DNA of 64,000 nucleotides from Solidesulfovibrio carbinoliphilus subsp. oakridgensis (GCF_000177215.2 NZ_CM001368.1:3293625-3357624); one strand, 5' to 3'. Positions 33,536 to 43,685 are shown, numbered from the stretch's first letter. Notes: a model not told the origin generated them from the letters alone. Program-made: numbers and translations.

Positions 33536-34496
33536 GGCGGCCCCCCGGGCGGCGCAGCTTGCGCAACAGGCGTCCCGCGCCGCCGGCCAGGCCGTCGGGC
33601 AGGAACATGATGGTGGCGACCAGGATGGCCCCGTAGACCAGGATGTCGATGTCCTCGAACTCGCGCAGGGCTTCCGGCAGGATGGTCAGGAAAAACGCGC
33701 CGGCCACCGACCCCCAGACGCTGGCCATGCCGCCGAGCACCACCATGACCACGAGTTGGACCGAGAAGGTGAAACCAAAGGAGGCCGGGGCAATGAACGA
33801 CAGGTAGTGGGCGTAGAGCACCCCGGCCAGCCCGGCCAGGGCGGCGGACAGGACAAAGACGAACCGCTTGTGGGCACTGATGTCCACGCCAAGGCTGGCG
33901 GCCGCCTTTTCGCTGACGTGCAGGGCGCGAAGGGCCCGGCCGGTGCGGGACTTCATGAGGTTCAGGGCCCCGAGCACCACCAGGGCCAGGACCACGGCCA
34001 TGAGGTTGTAGTAGCTGTGGTCGGAGTCGAAGGAATAGCCGAAAAGGGCCAGGCGCGGAATGCCGACGTAGCCCGAAGGGCCGCCGGTCCAGTCCACGGC
34101 CTCGTTGAAGACGATGGAGACGATGATGCCGAAACCGAGGGTGGCCATGGCCAGATAGTGGCCCTTGAGCTTGAGCGTCGGGGCGGCCACGATCCAGGCG
34201 ACCAGGGCGGCCAGTCCCACGCCAAGACCCATGCCGACGGGAATGGGCAGCCCAAGGCGCGTGGTGGCGATGGCCGTCACGTAGGCCCCGATGCCGTAAA
34301 AAGCGGCGTGGCCGAGCGAGATCTGGCCGGCGTAGCCCATGAGCAGGTTGAGGCCCACGGCGATGACGGCGGAAAGGCAGCCGAGGATGCAGATGCTGAG
34401 ATAATACTCGTTGGGCAGGGCATAGGGCAGGCCCAGGAGCAGCGCCAGGAAAAACGCCGCCTGGATGGAATTGCGGCCCAGAAACGGTCGCGTCAT
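33525..34496 (-). CDS. livM: Branched-chain amino-acid-type ABC permease LivM
   Basis: The protein has 323 aa. About nine hydrophobic segments. Conserved LNLLMGYAGQISLGHAAFYGIGAYVTAI near the start and VVLGGMASVWGSVAGAFFLTILPEALREF near the end identify LivM. The start overlaps the livH stop by 4 nt. Confidence 0.95.
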   Translation of the reverse strand: MTRPFLGRNSIQAAFFLALLLGLPYALPNEYYLSICILGCLSAVIAVGLNLLMGYAGQISLGHAAFYGIGAYVTAIATTRLGLPIPVGMGLGVGLAALVAWIVAAPTLKLKGHYLAMATLGFGIIVSIVFNEAVDWTGGPSGYVGIPRLALFGYSFDSDHSYYNLMAVVLALVVLGALNLMKSRTGRALRALHVSEKAAASLGVDISAHKRFVFVLSAALAGLAGVLYAHYLSFIAPASFGFTFSVQLVVMVVLGGMASVWGSVAGAFFLTILPEALREFEDIDILVYGAILVATIMFLPDGLAGGAGRLLRKLRRPGGRHDG

Positions 34497-35368
34497 ACCC
34501 GCTCCACCCCGGCCTTGCCGAAAAGGCCCGACGGTTTGACGAAAAGGAGCAGCAGCAGGACGATGAAGGCGAAGGCGTCCTTGTAGCCGGACGCGACATA
34601 GCCCGCGCCAAAGGCTTCGAGCACGCCGAGGAGGATGCCGCCGGCGGCCGCGCCAAAGGGGTTGCCGAGCCCGCCCAGGATGCAGGCGGCGAAGCCCTTG
34701 AGGCCGAGCATCATGCCGACGTCATAGGCGGTCATGGTAATGGGCGCCAGGATGGCCCCGGCGGCCGCGCCGATGAGCCCGCTTAGGCCGAAAGACAAAA
34801 GGGCCATGCGGGCCACCGAGATGCCGACCAGACTGGCCGCCTTTTTCTGGCAGGCGCAGGCCAGCATGGCCTTGCCCTGGATGGTGGCGGAAAAAAAGAG
34901 CTTGAGCGCGGCGAGCAGGGCCAACGTCACGGCCAGGACCCACAGGCTCTGGGGCTGGATGGCCGCGCCCATGGCCAGGATCGGGGCCACGCCCGAAAAG
35001 GCGGGCAAGGCCACCGTGTCCTTGCCAAAGGCCAGCATGGCCCCGCCGCGCAGGAGAATTGAGACGCCGATGGTGATGATGACGGCGTTGATGGCCGGGG
35101 CCCCGGCCAGGGGCCGGATGGCGAGCCGCTCCATGATCGCCCCGACCACGGCCGTGGCCAGGCAGGCGAGCAAGACCGCCAGGACCAGGGGCAGGCCCGA
35201 GGCGGCGAAAAAGACCGCCAGCATCCCGCCGAGCATCACGAACTCGCCCTGGGCGAAGTTGATGATGCCGGTGGTGTTGAAGATCATGGTGAACCCAAGG
35301 CCGATCAGGCCGTAGGCGGCTCCCTGGGTCAGGCCCGAAACGAGGTACTGCGGCGCGCCGGAAAGCAT
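34493..35368 (-). CDS. livH: Branched-chain amino-acid-type ABC permease LivH
   Basis: The protein has 291 aa. The opening GLTQGAAYGLIGLGFTMIFNTTGIINFAQGEFVMLGG and the late KGFAACILGGLGNPFGAAAGGILLGVLEAF are LivH hallmarks. It has about eight membrane segments. The ATG shares one base with the stop of the upstream binding-protein gene. Confidence 0.95.
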   Translation of the reverse strand: MLSGAPQYLVSGLTQGAAYGLIGLGFTMIFNTTGIINFAQGEFVMLGGMLAVFFAASGLPLVLAVLLACLATAVVGAIMERLAIRPLAGAPAINAVIITIGVSILLRGGAMLAFGKDTVALPAFSGVAPILAMGAAIQPQSLWVLAVTLALLAALKLFFSATIQGKAMLACACQKKAASLVGISVARMALLSFGLSGLIGAAAGAILAPITMTAYDVGMMLGLKGFAACILGGLGNPFGAAAGGILLGVLEAFGAGYVASGYKDAFAFIVLLLLLFVKPSGLFGKAGVERV

Positions 35369-36519
35369 CAGTCCCCGACAATGACCCAGTCGCCCTTCTC
35401 GATGCCGAGCATGATGAAGGCGTCCTGGCCGAGGCCGGCGTGGTCCTCGGGGGTGAAGGTGAAGATGCCGCCGATGCCGGGGAAAGCCTTGGTCTTCTCC
35501 AGGGCGTCGCGGATGGCTTGCGGCTTGTCGGAACCGGCGTCGGCCACGGCCTTGGCCGCCAGATGGAGCGAGTCGTAGCCGTGGCCGCCAAACGTCGAGA
35601 CCGGGGCCTTGAACCGCTCCTCATAGGCCTTGGCGTAGGCCACGAGCTGGGCTTTTTCGGGGTCGGCGTCCGGCAGCTTCTCGGCCACCGTGATCTTGCC
35701 GGCCGGCAGGAGCAGGCCCTCGGCCGCGTCCCCGGCCAGTTCGATGAATTTTTTGCTGGCCACGCCGTGGCTCATGTACAGCGGGGTCTTCATGCCGAGC
35801 TGGACCCGGTTTTTGGCCACAACCGCCGGGCCGGGGTTGGTGCCCCAGCAGATGACGGCGTCGGGCGCCGTACCCTGGATGTTGGTCAGCTGGGCGGTCA
35901 TGTCCGTGTCTTTCGGCCCGAAGACCTCGTCGGCGGTCAGCTCGAAGCCCTGGGCCGGGATGAGTTCTTTGAGGACCTCGCGCCCGGCCTGGCCGAAGCC
36001 GTCGGACACGGTCAGGATGGCCAGCTTCCTGTACCCCTGCTTCTTGGCGTGGGAGAGGATCCGGGCCACGGCCAGCCGGTCGGACGGAGCCACTTTGAAG
36101 ATAGAGGGGTTGACCGGCTTGGTGATCTTTTCCGCGGCCGAGCAGGAGATGAGCGGCACCTTGGCCGCGGCCGCCTTGCCCATGACGGCAAGCGTGTTGC
36201 CCGAGGTGGTGGGGCCGAGGATGGCGGCCACCTGCTCTTTCTTGATGAGCCGGTCCACGGCCAGCACGGCCTTGTTGACGTCGGTCTCGTCGTCGAGAAT
36301 CACGACCTCGATGGGCCGGCCGAGCACGCCGCCGGCGGCGTTCAGCTTTTCCACTTCCATCTGGATGGTGTTCTTCTCGGGTTCGCCGAGAAAGGAGGCC
36401 GGCCCGCTGACCGAGAGGACCGCGCCGAAGCGGATGGGCTCGGCGGCGACGGCCGGACGGATCGGGCAGGCCGCGGCAACCACGGCGCACAGGGCCAGGA
36501 GGATCGCTTTCACGGACAT
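35368..36519 (-). CDS. Liv-type periplasmic amino-acid-binding protein (1)
   Basis: The protein has 383 aa. Signal peptide with cut after AVAA. The type I periplasmic fold begins EPIRFGAVLSVSGPASFLGEPEKNTIQMEVEKLNAAGGVLGRPIEVVILDDETD. YGYDSL-like and LGQDAF segments follow near the C-terminus. It is closely similar to the second binding protein encoded at 36749-37891 (nearly identical motifs such as GPKDTDMTAQLT, AVICWGTNPGPAVVAKNRVQLGM). Ligand class (branched or aromatic amino acid, or an organic acid) cannot be fixed. Confidence 0.92.
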   Translation of the reverse strand: MSVKAILLALCAVVAAACPIRPAVAAEPIRFGAVLSVSGPASFLGEPEKNTIQMEVEKLNAAGGVLGRPIEVVILDDETDVNKAVLAVDRLIKKEQVAAILGPTTSGNTLAVMGKAAAAKVPLISCSAAEKITKPVNPSIFKVAPSDRLAVARILSHAKKQGYRKLAILTVSDGFGQAGREVLKELIPAQGFELTADEVFGPKDTDMTAQLTNIQGTAPDAVICWGTNPGPAVVAKNRVQLGMKTPLYMSHGVASKKFIELAGDAAEGLLLPAGKITVAEKLPDADPEKAQLVAYAKAYEERFKAPVSTFGGHGYDSLHLAAKAVADAGSDKPQAIRDALEKTKAFPGIGGIFTFTPEDHAGLGQDAFIMLGIEKGDWVIVGD

Positions 36520-36748
36520 GGCAGGCTCCTTCGAAACGCCCCGCCAACGGGCAGGCCGGGACGCGAAAATGTCGGAATCGTCATCTTGCGTCCCGCTTCC
36601 CTAGTCGAAAACGGGCGCAATGGAAACCGGAAACGGAGGGGAGATTGCCGCCAGGGCCACCGGCGGACGCGCCGCCGGCCGGCCCGCCCCTCGCCCGCCA
36701 TCGGGGCGGCCGGGCGGCGGACCGGCCAGCGGCTGGCGCAAGGCCTTC

Positions 36749-37891
36749 TCAGTCAGCCAGCAGCCTGAAATCGCCGCCCGTGATCGTGACCATGACAAAG
36801 GCGGTCTCGTCCAGGCCGTTGTGGTCCTCGGGCGAGAAGCGGAACACGCCTGAGATCCCGGGGAAATCCTTTATTTTCTCCAGGTTGTCCCGGATGGCCG
36901 CCGGCGAGGCGTCGTTTCCGTCGGCAATGGCCTTGGCCACCAGGGCCAGCCCGTCGTAGGCGTAGCCGCCAAAGGCCGAGGCCGGCACCTTGAACCGCTC
37001 CTCATAGGCCTTGGCGTAGTCGAGGAGCAGGGCCTTTTGCGGGTCCGACGCCGGAAGCTGGTCGGCCACGGTCAGCTTGCCGGCCGGCAAAAGCAGGCCC
37101 TCGGCCGACTCGCCGGCCAGTTCGATGAATTTTTTGCTGGCCACGCCGTGGCTCATGTAAAGGGACGTGGCCATACCGAGCTGGACCCGGTTTTTGGCCA
37201 CCACGGCCGGGCCGGGGTTGGTGCCCCAGCAGATGACCGCGTCCGGGGCGGTTCCCTTGATCTTGGTCAGCTGGGCGGTCATGTCCGTGTCTTTGGGCCC
37301 GTAGACCTCGTCGGCCACCAGCTCGAAGCCGCCGGCCGGGACGGCTTCCTTCAAGACCTCGCGGCCGGCCTGGCCGTAGCCGTCGGACACGGTCAGGATG
37401 GCCAGCTTTTTATATCCCGCTTTCCTGGCGTGGGAGAGGATGCGGGCCACGGCCAGCCGGTCGGACTGGGCCGTTTTGAACACCCAGGGGCTGACGGGCC
37501 TGACGATCTTCTCGGCCGCGGCGCAGGAGACCAGCGGCACCTTGGCGGCCGCGAACTTGGGGGCCACGGCCAGGGAGTTGCCCGACACCGTGGGTCCGAC
37601 CACGGCCGCCACGTTGTCCTTTTTGAGCAGCCGGTCCACGGCCAGCACGGCCTTGTTCACGTCGGTCTCATCGTCGAGGATGACCACTTCCACCGGCCGG
37701 CCGAGCAGCCCGCCGGCGGCGTTCAGGGCGTCGGCCTGCATCTGGAGCGTGTTTCTCTCCGGCTCGCCCAGAAACGAGGCCGGCCCGGTGGCCGAGACCA
37801 CGGCCCCGATGCGGATGGGTTCGGCGGCCAGGGCGAAAGCGGCGCAAGTAAGGACAGCCGTCAGTACGATCATCAAGAAAACAAGGCGCAT
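36749..37891 (-). CDS. Liv-type periplasmic amino-acid-binding protein (2), tandem paralogue
   Basis: The protein has 380 aa from ATG 37891 with GGAGG 4 nt upstream. Signal peptide cut after ALA. It is the same protein family and clearly a duplication of the following gene, with long matched stretches and the same length. Differences cluster around positions that normally contact ligand (SATGPASF versus SVSGPASF and the C-terminal third), so the two may bind different ligands while sharing one permease. It is separated from copy 1 by ~230 bp and is the promoter-proximal gene. Confidence 0.92.
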   Translation of the reverse strand: MRLVFLMIVLTAVLTCAAFALAAEPIRIGAVVSATGPASFLGEPERNTLQMQADALNAAGGLLGRPVEVVILDDETDVNKAVLAVDRLLKKDNVAAVVGPTVSGNSLAVAPKFAAAKVPLVSCAAAEKIVRPVSPWVFKTAQSDRLAVARILSHARKAGYKKLAILTVSDGYGQAGREVLKEAVPAGGFELVADEVYGPKDTDMTAQLTKIKGTAPDAVICWGTNPGPAVVAKNRVQLGMATSLYMSHGVASKKFIELAGESAEGLLLPAGKLTVADQLPASDPQKALLLDYAKAYEERFKVPASAFGGYAYDGLALVAKAIADGNDASPAAIRDNLEKIKDFPGISGVFRFSPEDHNGLDETAFVMVTITGGDFRLLAD

Positions 37892-38124
37892 GAGACCTCC
37901 GGGCATGGGATTCCAACGATTCTTCGGACAATAGCCCGGCTCCTTACGACAGCGCGCCCACCAAAGCAATGACGGCATGATAACTATTTAACTCTTCAAC
38001 TAATTTTTCCGCTGCACAACGTTCGTCGGCCGCCCGCCCGGCCGGGCGGCCGGCTTGCCAACTGCGCGAGCCGTGGCTTATTGGGCGGGCAAGGACACCC
38101 TTCCCAAGCCGCAAGGAGCCTCCC

Positions 38125-38619
38125 ATGCACCAGTCTGTCCGCGCCGCCCTCCTCGCCCTGGCCGTCACCCTTCTGGCCTTGCACCCCGCCCTGGCCCAGG
38201 ACAAGGCCCCACCCGCCCCGCCCCAGGCCGCCTCCGCTCCGGCCGCCGCCCGGGACGCCGACAAGGCGGCCGCCAAAAAGATCCCCGTGTCCGTCGAACA
38301 CGACGACACCGATCCCCTGGGGGCGCGCCTGGCCTATCGCCTGAAGGAACTCCTCGGCCGCTCCTCGCTCATGCAGCCGACCAACAAGGACGAGAAAAAG
38401 CTGGTGGTGGTGGTCAAGACCAAGGAGGAATTTCCCGGCCGCCCGGGCCTCAGCTCGATTTATTCCGTCAGCTGGCTCTTCTCCTCGCGCGAGGGGGCCC
38501 TGCGCTACTTCCTCGCCTCCGAGGCCGGCATCGTGGACAGCACCGGCATCGACCAGGCGGCCGAGACCATCCTCGGCCGCACCGACAAACTGGCGGGCAC
38601 GTACGGGTATTTGTTTTAG
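38125..38619 (+). CDS. Exported hypothetical protein
   Basis: The protein has 164 aa with AAGGAG before the ATG. Signal peptide MHQSVRAALLALAVTLLALHPALAQ. An Ala/Pro/Lys linker follows, then a ~110-residue domain beginning KIPVSVEHDDTDPLGARLAYRLKELLGRSSLM, with a strand LVVVVKTKEEF and a C-terminal helix, ending YGYLF. It resembles small periplasmic proteins of the Desulfovibrio lineage, with no recognised domain. It diverges from the liv operon. Confidence 0.75.
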   Translation: MHQSVRAALLALAVTLLALHPALAQDKAPPAPPQAASAPAAARDADKAAAKKIPVSVEHDDTDPLGARLAYRLKELLGRSSLMQPTNKDEKKLVVVVKTKEEFPGRPGLSSIYSVSWLFSSREGALRYFLASEAGIVDSTGIDQAAETILGRTDKLAGTYGYLF

Positions 38620-38631
38620 GACTGGAGAAAA

Positions 38632-38892
38632 AAGAGGAAGATGCCTCCGGCGGCCGGGGCGGGAGTGGGGGAAGCGGGTGGGCTGGTGGGCGTTGGCGGG
38701 TGTGCGTCGGTGTGGCCGGAATCGGGTTGGCGACACTGGCTGCAAAGCCAGCCAGCACGCCAACCCGATTCCGGCCACACAGGCCCGTCGCCCCGCGGAC
38801 GGGGCGAGTTTGATGGCCCGTCCGGGCTACGGCCACCCCTTTCGGGTGGGTTCGGGAGGGGGTGACTCCCTCCCGGCCGCCGGAGGCATCTT
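38632..38892. repeat. Intergenic palindromic repeat, composite copy 7 flanking a cruciform
   Basis: The left half (38632-38670) has GATGCCTCCGGCGGCC. The right half (38835-38892) has GGGAGGGGGTGACTCCCTCCC and GGCCGCCGGAGGCATC. The interior holds the 71-bp inverted repeat 38710-38780. It lies between convergent genes and contains no plausible gene. Confidence 0.75.
38710..38780. repeat. 71-bp perfect inverted repeat with internal hairpin
   Basis: Two perfectly complementary 23-bp arms (38710-38732 and 38758-38780) enclose 25 nt that themselves form a CTGGCT/AGCCAG stem. The whole could extrude as a cruciform or fold as a long RNA hairpin. Its sequence differs from the surrounding repeat family. 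Confidence 0.85.
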
Positions 38893-38915
38893 TTCTTCCC
38901 CTCTCCTCTCCTCTT

Positions 38916-40151
38916 CTACCGCAGCCCTTCCCTGAGCTGGACGACGTTCCAGCCGCCGGCCTTGAGGATCTTGGCGGCCAGCGGGCTGACTTCGCCGGAC
39001 ACGACGAGCTTTTTGGTTTTGACCTTGTCGGCGACGGCGGCGGTGGCGAAGGCGTCCGCGATGTCGGCCACGGTGGGTGTCCAGGCCAGGTAATCGAGGG
39101 GGAAGGCGACGAGCAGGCCGTTTTGGGCGGTGACGGCGGCGAAGTATTTGCCGACTTTCACGAAGTGGTCGATCTTGTCGGTGGTGTTGCTGAGGTTGGC
39201 GTAGAGTTCGGCCATGCGGGTGCGAAACCGGCCGAGGTCGTCGTCGTCGGTCAGGATGCACTGGTTGATGCAGATGGGGCGGCCGCTGACGCTGGTCATG
39301 CGGTCCAGGGCCAGGACGAGCTGGGTCTGTTCGATAGGGGAAAAGTGGGGGTTCTCGACGAACAGGTCGGCCATGTCGGAGGTGGCGCCCATGGTTTTGA
39401 GGCGTTCGCGGTTGGCGGAGAAGAGGTCTTCGGGCGGCGTCGACACGTCCACCGGGCTCGAGGGGCTGCTGGTGCTGTTGGAGAAGGCGACCAGGGCCGC
39501 GCCGCCGGGGATGGCGGCCGTGGCCGTGATGGAGCCGAAAAATCCCGCGCCGGCCAGGCGCTTGAGGCTCTGCTGCAGGATGGGATTCTTGGAGTAGGGA
39601 TCCACGCCGTAGGTCTTGGCGTATTGGCGCGTGGCCTTGTTGTAGCCGAGCATTTCGCCGACCGCGCCCTGGTCGTCCTTGGGCCGCTGGTCCTGCATGC
39701 CGGCCTGGGCCCGGGAGAAGGACTTGCCGACGCTGGAAAAGGTGTCGGCCGGGTGGACGACCAAGTTGAAGGCGCCTTTGACGGCGTTGACGCCGGAGAG
39801 GGCCACGGATTTGCCGATTTCGGCACCCTTGTTGACCTGGTCCATGGCCGCGGCCGCGTTCAGTTCCCGGATGCGGGTGTAGAGGAGCGCGGTGGATTCG
39901 ACGCGCAGGTCGCCCTTGGGGGTGTGCAGGGTATAGATGTTCATGTAGCCGTCGTTGACCACCTTGTCGTCCACGGTGTGGTTCGGGCCGGCGAGGACCG
40001 AAGCGGGCAGGAGGGTGGCGGCCGACAGGACGGGCGGCGATTCGGTCTGGCCGGCCTTGGCGGCCTTGGCGGCGGCAAAGGCGGAGCCGGGCAGGGACAG
40101 CAGGCACAAGAGGGTGAGCATGGACGCGAATCCGGGGCGCGTGTGGGCCAT
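38916..40151 (-). CDS. Exported hypothetical protein
   Basis: The protein has 411 aa from ATG 40151 with AAGGAG 7 nt upstream. Signal peptide cut after SAFA. The body contains TLHTPKGDLRVESTALLYTRIRELNAA, a hydrophobic Gly/Ala stretch AGAGFFGSITATAAIPGGAALVAF (possibly membrane-associated) and conserved ENPHFSPIEQTQLVLALDRM. The C-terminal YLAWTPTVADIADAFATAAVADKVKTKKLVVSGEVSPLAAK may be a helical hairpin. I do not recognise the family. It diverges from panC, from which it is separated by ~130 bp. Confidence 0.8.
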   Translation of the reverse strand: MAHTRPGFASMLTLLCLLSLPGSAFAAAKAAKAGQTESPPVLSAATLLPASVLAGPNHTVDDKVVNDGYMNIYTLHTPKGDLRVESTALLYTRIRELNAAAAMDQVNKGAEIGKSVALSGVNAVKGAFNLVVHPADTFSSVGKSFSRAQAGMQDQRPKDDQGAVGEMLGYNKATRQYAKTYGVDPYSKNPILQQSLKRLAGAGFFGSITATAAIPGGAALVAFSNSTSSPSSPVDVSTPPEDLFSANRERLKTMGATSDMADLFVENPHFSPIEQTQLVLALDRMTSVSGRPICINQCILTDDDDLGRFRTRMAELYANLSNTTDKIDHFVKVGKYFAAVTAQNGLLVAFPLDYLAWTPTVADIADAFATAAVADKVKTKKLVVSGEVSPLAAKILKAGGWNVVQLREGLR

Positions 40152-40280
40152 GGCGTTCTCCTTGGAGCGTGCGGGGGATGGTGTGCGTTCTGTCCTACGC
40201 GTGTGGCCCGGGATTGTCATGGTCGCTTTACACGGCCTGGGGCTTGGATTAGAGGCCGCGAAACCGCAGGGAGGTTCGCC

Positions 40281-41144
40281 ATGGACATTGTTTCCGATCC
40301 GGGGGTGTTGCGGGAGCGTTGCCGGGACTGGCTGCGCCAGGGGACGGTGACCGGCCTTGTCCCGACGATGGGCTCTCTGCACGCCGGCCACGAGAGCCTG
40401 CTGCGTCTGGCGAGGGAGCGGGCCGAGCGGGTGGTGGCCAGCATTTTCGTCAACCCGACCCAGTTCGGCCCGGGCGAGGACCTGGCCGCCTATCCGCGCG
40501 ACCTGGACCGCGACGCGGCCCTGGCGGAGCGGGCCGGGGTGGACGTCCTTTTCACGCCCGCGCCCGAGGCCATGTACGCGCCCGGGGCCGCGACCTGGGT
40601 GGAGGTGCCGGCCCTGGCCCGGCACCTGTGCGGCGCGTCCCGGCCGACCCACTTTCGGGGCGTGTGCACCATCGTGGCCAAGCTTTTCCTGCTCGCCCAG
40701 CCGACCCTGGCCGTGTTCGGGCAAAAGGACTGGCAGCAGTTGGCCATTTTGCGCCGGATGGTGGCCGACCTGGGCTTTCCGGTCGAGATCGTCGGCGCGC
40801 CGCTGGTGCGCGAGGCCGACGGCCTGGCCCTGTCGTCGCGAAACGTCTACCTGACGCCCCAGGAGCGGGCCGAGGCGGTCCACATCAACCGGGGGCTCGA
40901 ATTCGCGGCCGGCCTGGCCGCCTCGGGCGAGCGGGACGCGACCCGCATCCTGTCGATGACGCGGGCCTATTTCGAGTCCCACCTGCCGGCCGGAACGATC
41001 GACTACCTGGAGTGCGTGGATCCGGAGCGCATCGAGCCCATGCCCCGGCTCGCGGGCCCGGCCCTTTTCGCCGCGGCGGTGAAGTTCTCCCGGGCCCGCC
41101 TGATCGACAACCGATGGGTGGACGTCACGCAAACGACGCGATAG
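40281..41144 (+). CDS. panC: Pantoate--beta-alanine ligase
   Basis: The protein has 287 aa from ATG 40281 (GGGAGG upstream). Conserved VPTMGSLHAGHESLL (HxGH nucleotide motif), SIFVNPTQFGPGEDL, FRGVCTIVAKLF, VFGQKDWQQLA (KMSKS-like region follows at LSSRNVYLTPQER). It joins pantoate and beta-alanine with ATP to form pantothenate for CoA synthesis. It lies 132 bp upstream of metK in the same direction. Confidence 0.97.
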   Translation: MDIVSDPGVLRERCRDWLRQGTVTGLVPTMGSLHAGHESLLRLARERAERVVASIFVNPTQFGPGEDLAAYPRDLDRDAALAERAGVDVLFTPAPEAMYAPGAATWVEVPALARHLCGASRPTHFRGVCTIVAKLFLLAQPTLAVFGQKDWQQLAILRRMVADLGFPVEIVGAPLVREADGLALSSRNVYLTPQERAEAVHINRGLEFAAGLAASGERDATRILSMTRAYFESHLPAGTIDYLECVDPERIEPMPRLAGPALFAAAVKFSRARLIDNRWVDVTQTTR

Positions 41145-41276
41145 GGAGTTGTCCGGTACCTTGCTTTTTTCCGAGTGCCAAGCTACCAGATCGAATTTTC
41201 AATCAACGGTTGAAACAGTTCGTAGATTCGCCACGGCCGCAGCATACCAGCGGCTGTCACAGGGAGGATACCACAT

Positions 41277-42446
<1,170 letters not shown>

Positions 42447-42512
42447 TGCCGCACCGTCCGGCACGGCGGCCGGCTTGTTGTCCGGCCGCCGCCCGGGCGG
42501 ACGGGGCGGGCC

Positions 42513-43016
42513 ATGCTGCGTAGGCTATCGGAGTCCCTGGACCGCTTCGTGGCGGAAAAGGAAGCCCGCCACCGCCGCAACTTCGTGGAAGTCTGCCGGC
42601 GGTGGGTGACAATCGTTGGGCCGGAGACGGCGGAGCTGGTCCGGCCGCTTGGGCACCGCCGCCGGGACCTGATCCTTGGCGCGGACGATCCGGTGGTCAT
42701 GCAGGAGATGCATTTCGCGGCCCCGGAAATTTTATCGCTGGTCAATGCCGCCCTGGGGCAGGAAGCCTTTGACAGGGTGCGGTTCGATCTGCTAGGAGAC
42801 CGGGTTTCCTTGGATGCGCTACGGACAGCGCCCCCACGCTTCACCACGCCGCCGACCACGCGCCCGGAGCACCTCGGCGGACTGATTGGGGCGCTTGATC
42901 CGACGACGCCCGTAGGGCGATGCTACGCCAAGTATGTTGCATATTTCGAGACCGGGCCGAAGCCGTCGGGCCGGCCCAGCCGGGGCGGCCGCAAGAAGAC
43001 GGGCCGGGCGGCATAA
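42513..43016 (+). CDS. DUF721/DciA-like protein
   Basis: The protein has 167 aa. The N-terminal half shows the DUF721 pattern: a helical start, CRRWVTIVGPETAELVRPLGHRRRDLILGADDPVVMQEMHFAAPEILSLVNAALGQEAFDRVRFDLL. DUF721 includes DciA helicase loaders. The C-terminus is basic and disordered, ending in a GRPSRGGRKKTGRAA tail. It follows metK by ~65 bp past a strong GGCGGCCGG hairpin. Confidence 0.7.
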   Translation: MLRRLSESLDRFVAEKEARHRRNFVEVCRRWVTIVGPETAELVRPLGHRRRDLILGADDPVVMQEMHFAAPEILSLVNAALGQEAFDRVRFDLLGDRVSLDALRTAPPRFTTPPTTRPEHLGGLIGALDPTTPVGRCYAKYVAYFETGPKPSGRPSRGGRKKTGRAA

Positions 43017-43051
43017 GACGGCGCGATACAAAAATTTTCGTGGAGGCGATT

Positions 43052-43399
43052 ATGAGCGAAGGTTTGCAGCTTGATCTGAAAAAGCCCTTGGACAAAATGA
43101 CGGCCAAGGAACTGCGCGAGTTGGTGCTCAAGCAGATTCCGCAGATTACGGGCGCGTCGGGCCTGGGCAAGGACGAACTCCTGGTCCAGATCAAGGAAGT
43201 CCTTGGCATCGGCGGCGAGGAGGGCGTGAAGGCCACCCCGTACAAGACCAAGATCCTGTCCATGAAGAGCAAGATGCGTGATCTGCGCACCAAGCGCGCG
43301 GAAACCGCCGGTGAAGGCGAGCGCAAGGCGAAAGAGATCCTGCGCCGCAAGATCAACAAGCTGAAGAAGCGGACGCGCCGCCTGGCCAAAGCGTCCTGA
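43052..43399 (+). CDS. Small basic protein with Rho-N/SAP-like N-terminus
   Basis: The protein has 115 aa from ATG 43052 (GGAGG at 43042-43046); GTG 43040 is a less likely start. DKMTAKELRELVLKQIPQITGASGLGKDELLVQIKEVLGI resembles Rho N-terminal/SAP helix-extended-loop-helix modules. The C-terminal half is a strongly basic helix (KMRDLRTKRAETAGEGERKAKEILRRKINKLKKRTRR) suited to nucleic acid binding. It is well placed in a housekeeping block just before two tRNA genes. The function is unknown. Confidence 0.75.
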   Translation: MSEGLQLDLKKPLDKMTAKELRELVLKQIPQITGASGLGKDELLVQIKEVLGIGGEEGVKATPYKTKILSMKSKMRDLRTKRAETAGEGERKAKEILRRKINKLKKRTRRLAKAS

Positions 43400-43423
43400 A
43401 TTTGCCGGAGCGGCAAAAAGTTC

Positions 43424-43452
43424 TTGACGGGTCGGCGAAATCCGCCTATTAG
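43424..43452 (+). promoter_or_regulatory. Sigma-70 promoter of the tRNA genes
   Basis: TTGACG (-35, 43424-43429), 17-nt spacer, TATTAG (-10, 43447-43452), 25 nt before tRNA-Gln. It is a good match in a GC-rich genome. Confidence 0.75.
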
Positions 43453-43477
43453 TATCCGCTCTTGAGCTTGAGCCTGC

Positions 43478-43551
43478 TGGGGGATCGTCTAGCGGCAGGA
43501 CTACGGACTCTGACTCCGTCAACCTAGGTTCGAATCCTAGTCCCCCAGCCA
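43478..43551 (+). tRNA. tRNA-Gln (CTG)
   Basis: Acceptor arm TGGGGGA/TCCCCCA, D-arm GTCTAGCGGCAGGAC, anticodon stem ACGGA/TCCGT with loop CTCTGAC (anticodon CTG), and T-arm with GGTTCGAATCC. CCA is encoded (43549-43551). Confidence 0.95.
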
Positions 43552-43565
43552 AGATTAAGAATTCC

Positions 43566-43643
43566 GTCCCCATCGTCTAGCCTGGTCCAGGACATCGGCC
43601 TTTCACGCCGGTAACAGGGGTTCAAATCCCCTTGGGGACGCCA
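43566..43643 (+). tRNA. tRNA-Glu (TTC), likely integration site
   Basis: Acceptor GTCCCCA/TGGGGAC, anticodon loop CTTTCAC (anticodon TTC), T-arm GGGGTTCAAATCCCC and encoded CCA (43641-43643). An integrase gene begins shortly downstream in convergent orientation, and everything to the right looks like mobile DNA. The 3' end of this tRNA is therefore the probable attachment site. No second copy of the 3' end was seen inside the window. Confidence 0.95.
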
Positions 43644-43653
43644 GGAAATTCAG

Positions 43654-43685
43654 CGGTTTACGTCAAAAGCGTAAGCCGTTTTTTC
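43654..43685 (+). terminator. Intrinsic terminator after tRNA-Glu
   Basis: CGGTTTACG / CGTAAGCCG stem (one G-T pair) with loop TCAAAAG and a TTTTTTC tail. Confidence 0.8.

Noticed and set aside
38916-41132. 738-codon minus-strand frame running through panC
   Set aside because: The signal peptide and AAGGAG site at 40151 mark the true start; the upstream part is antisense to panC.
41145-41276. SAM riboswitch in the metK leader
   Set aside because: The leader is short and AT/GC mixed with only a weak stem near 41240-41260; no SAM-I or SAM-II consensus is visible.
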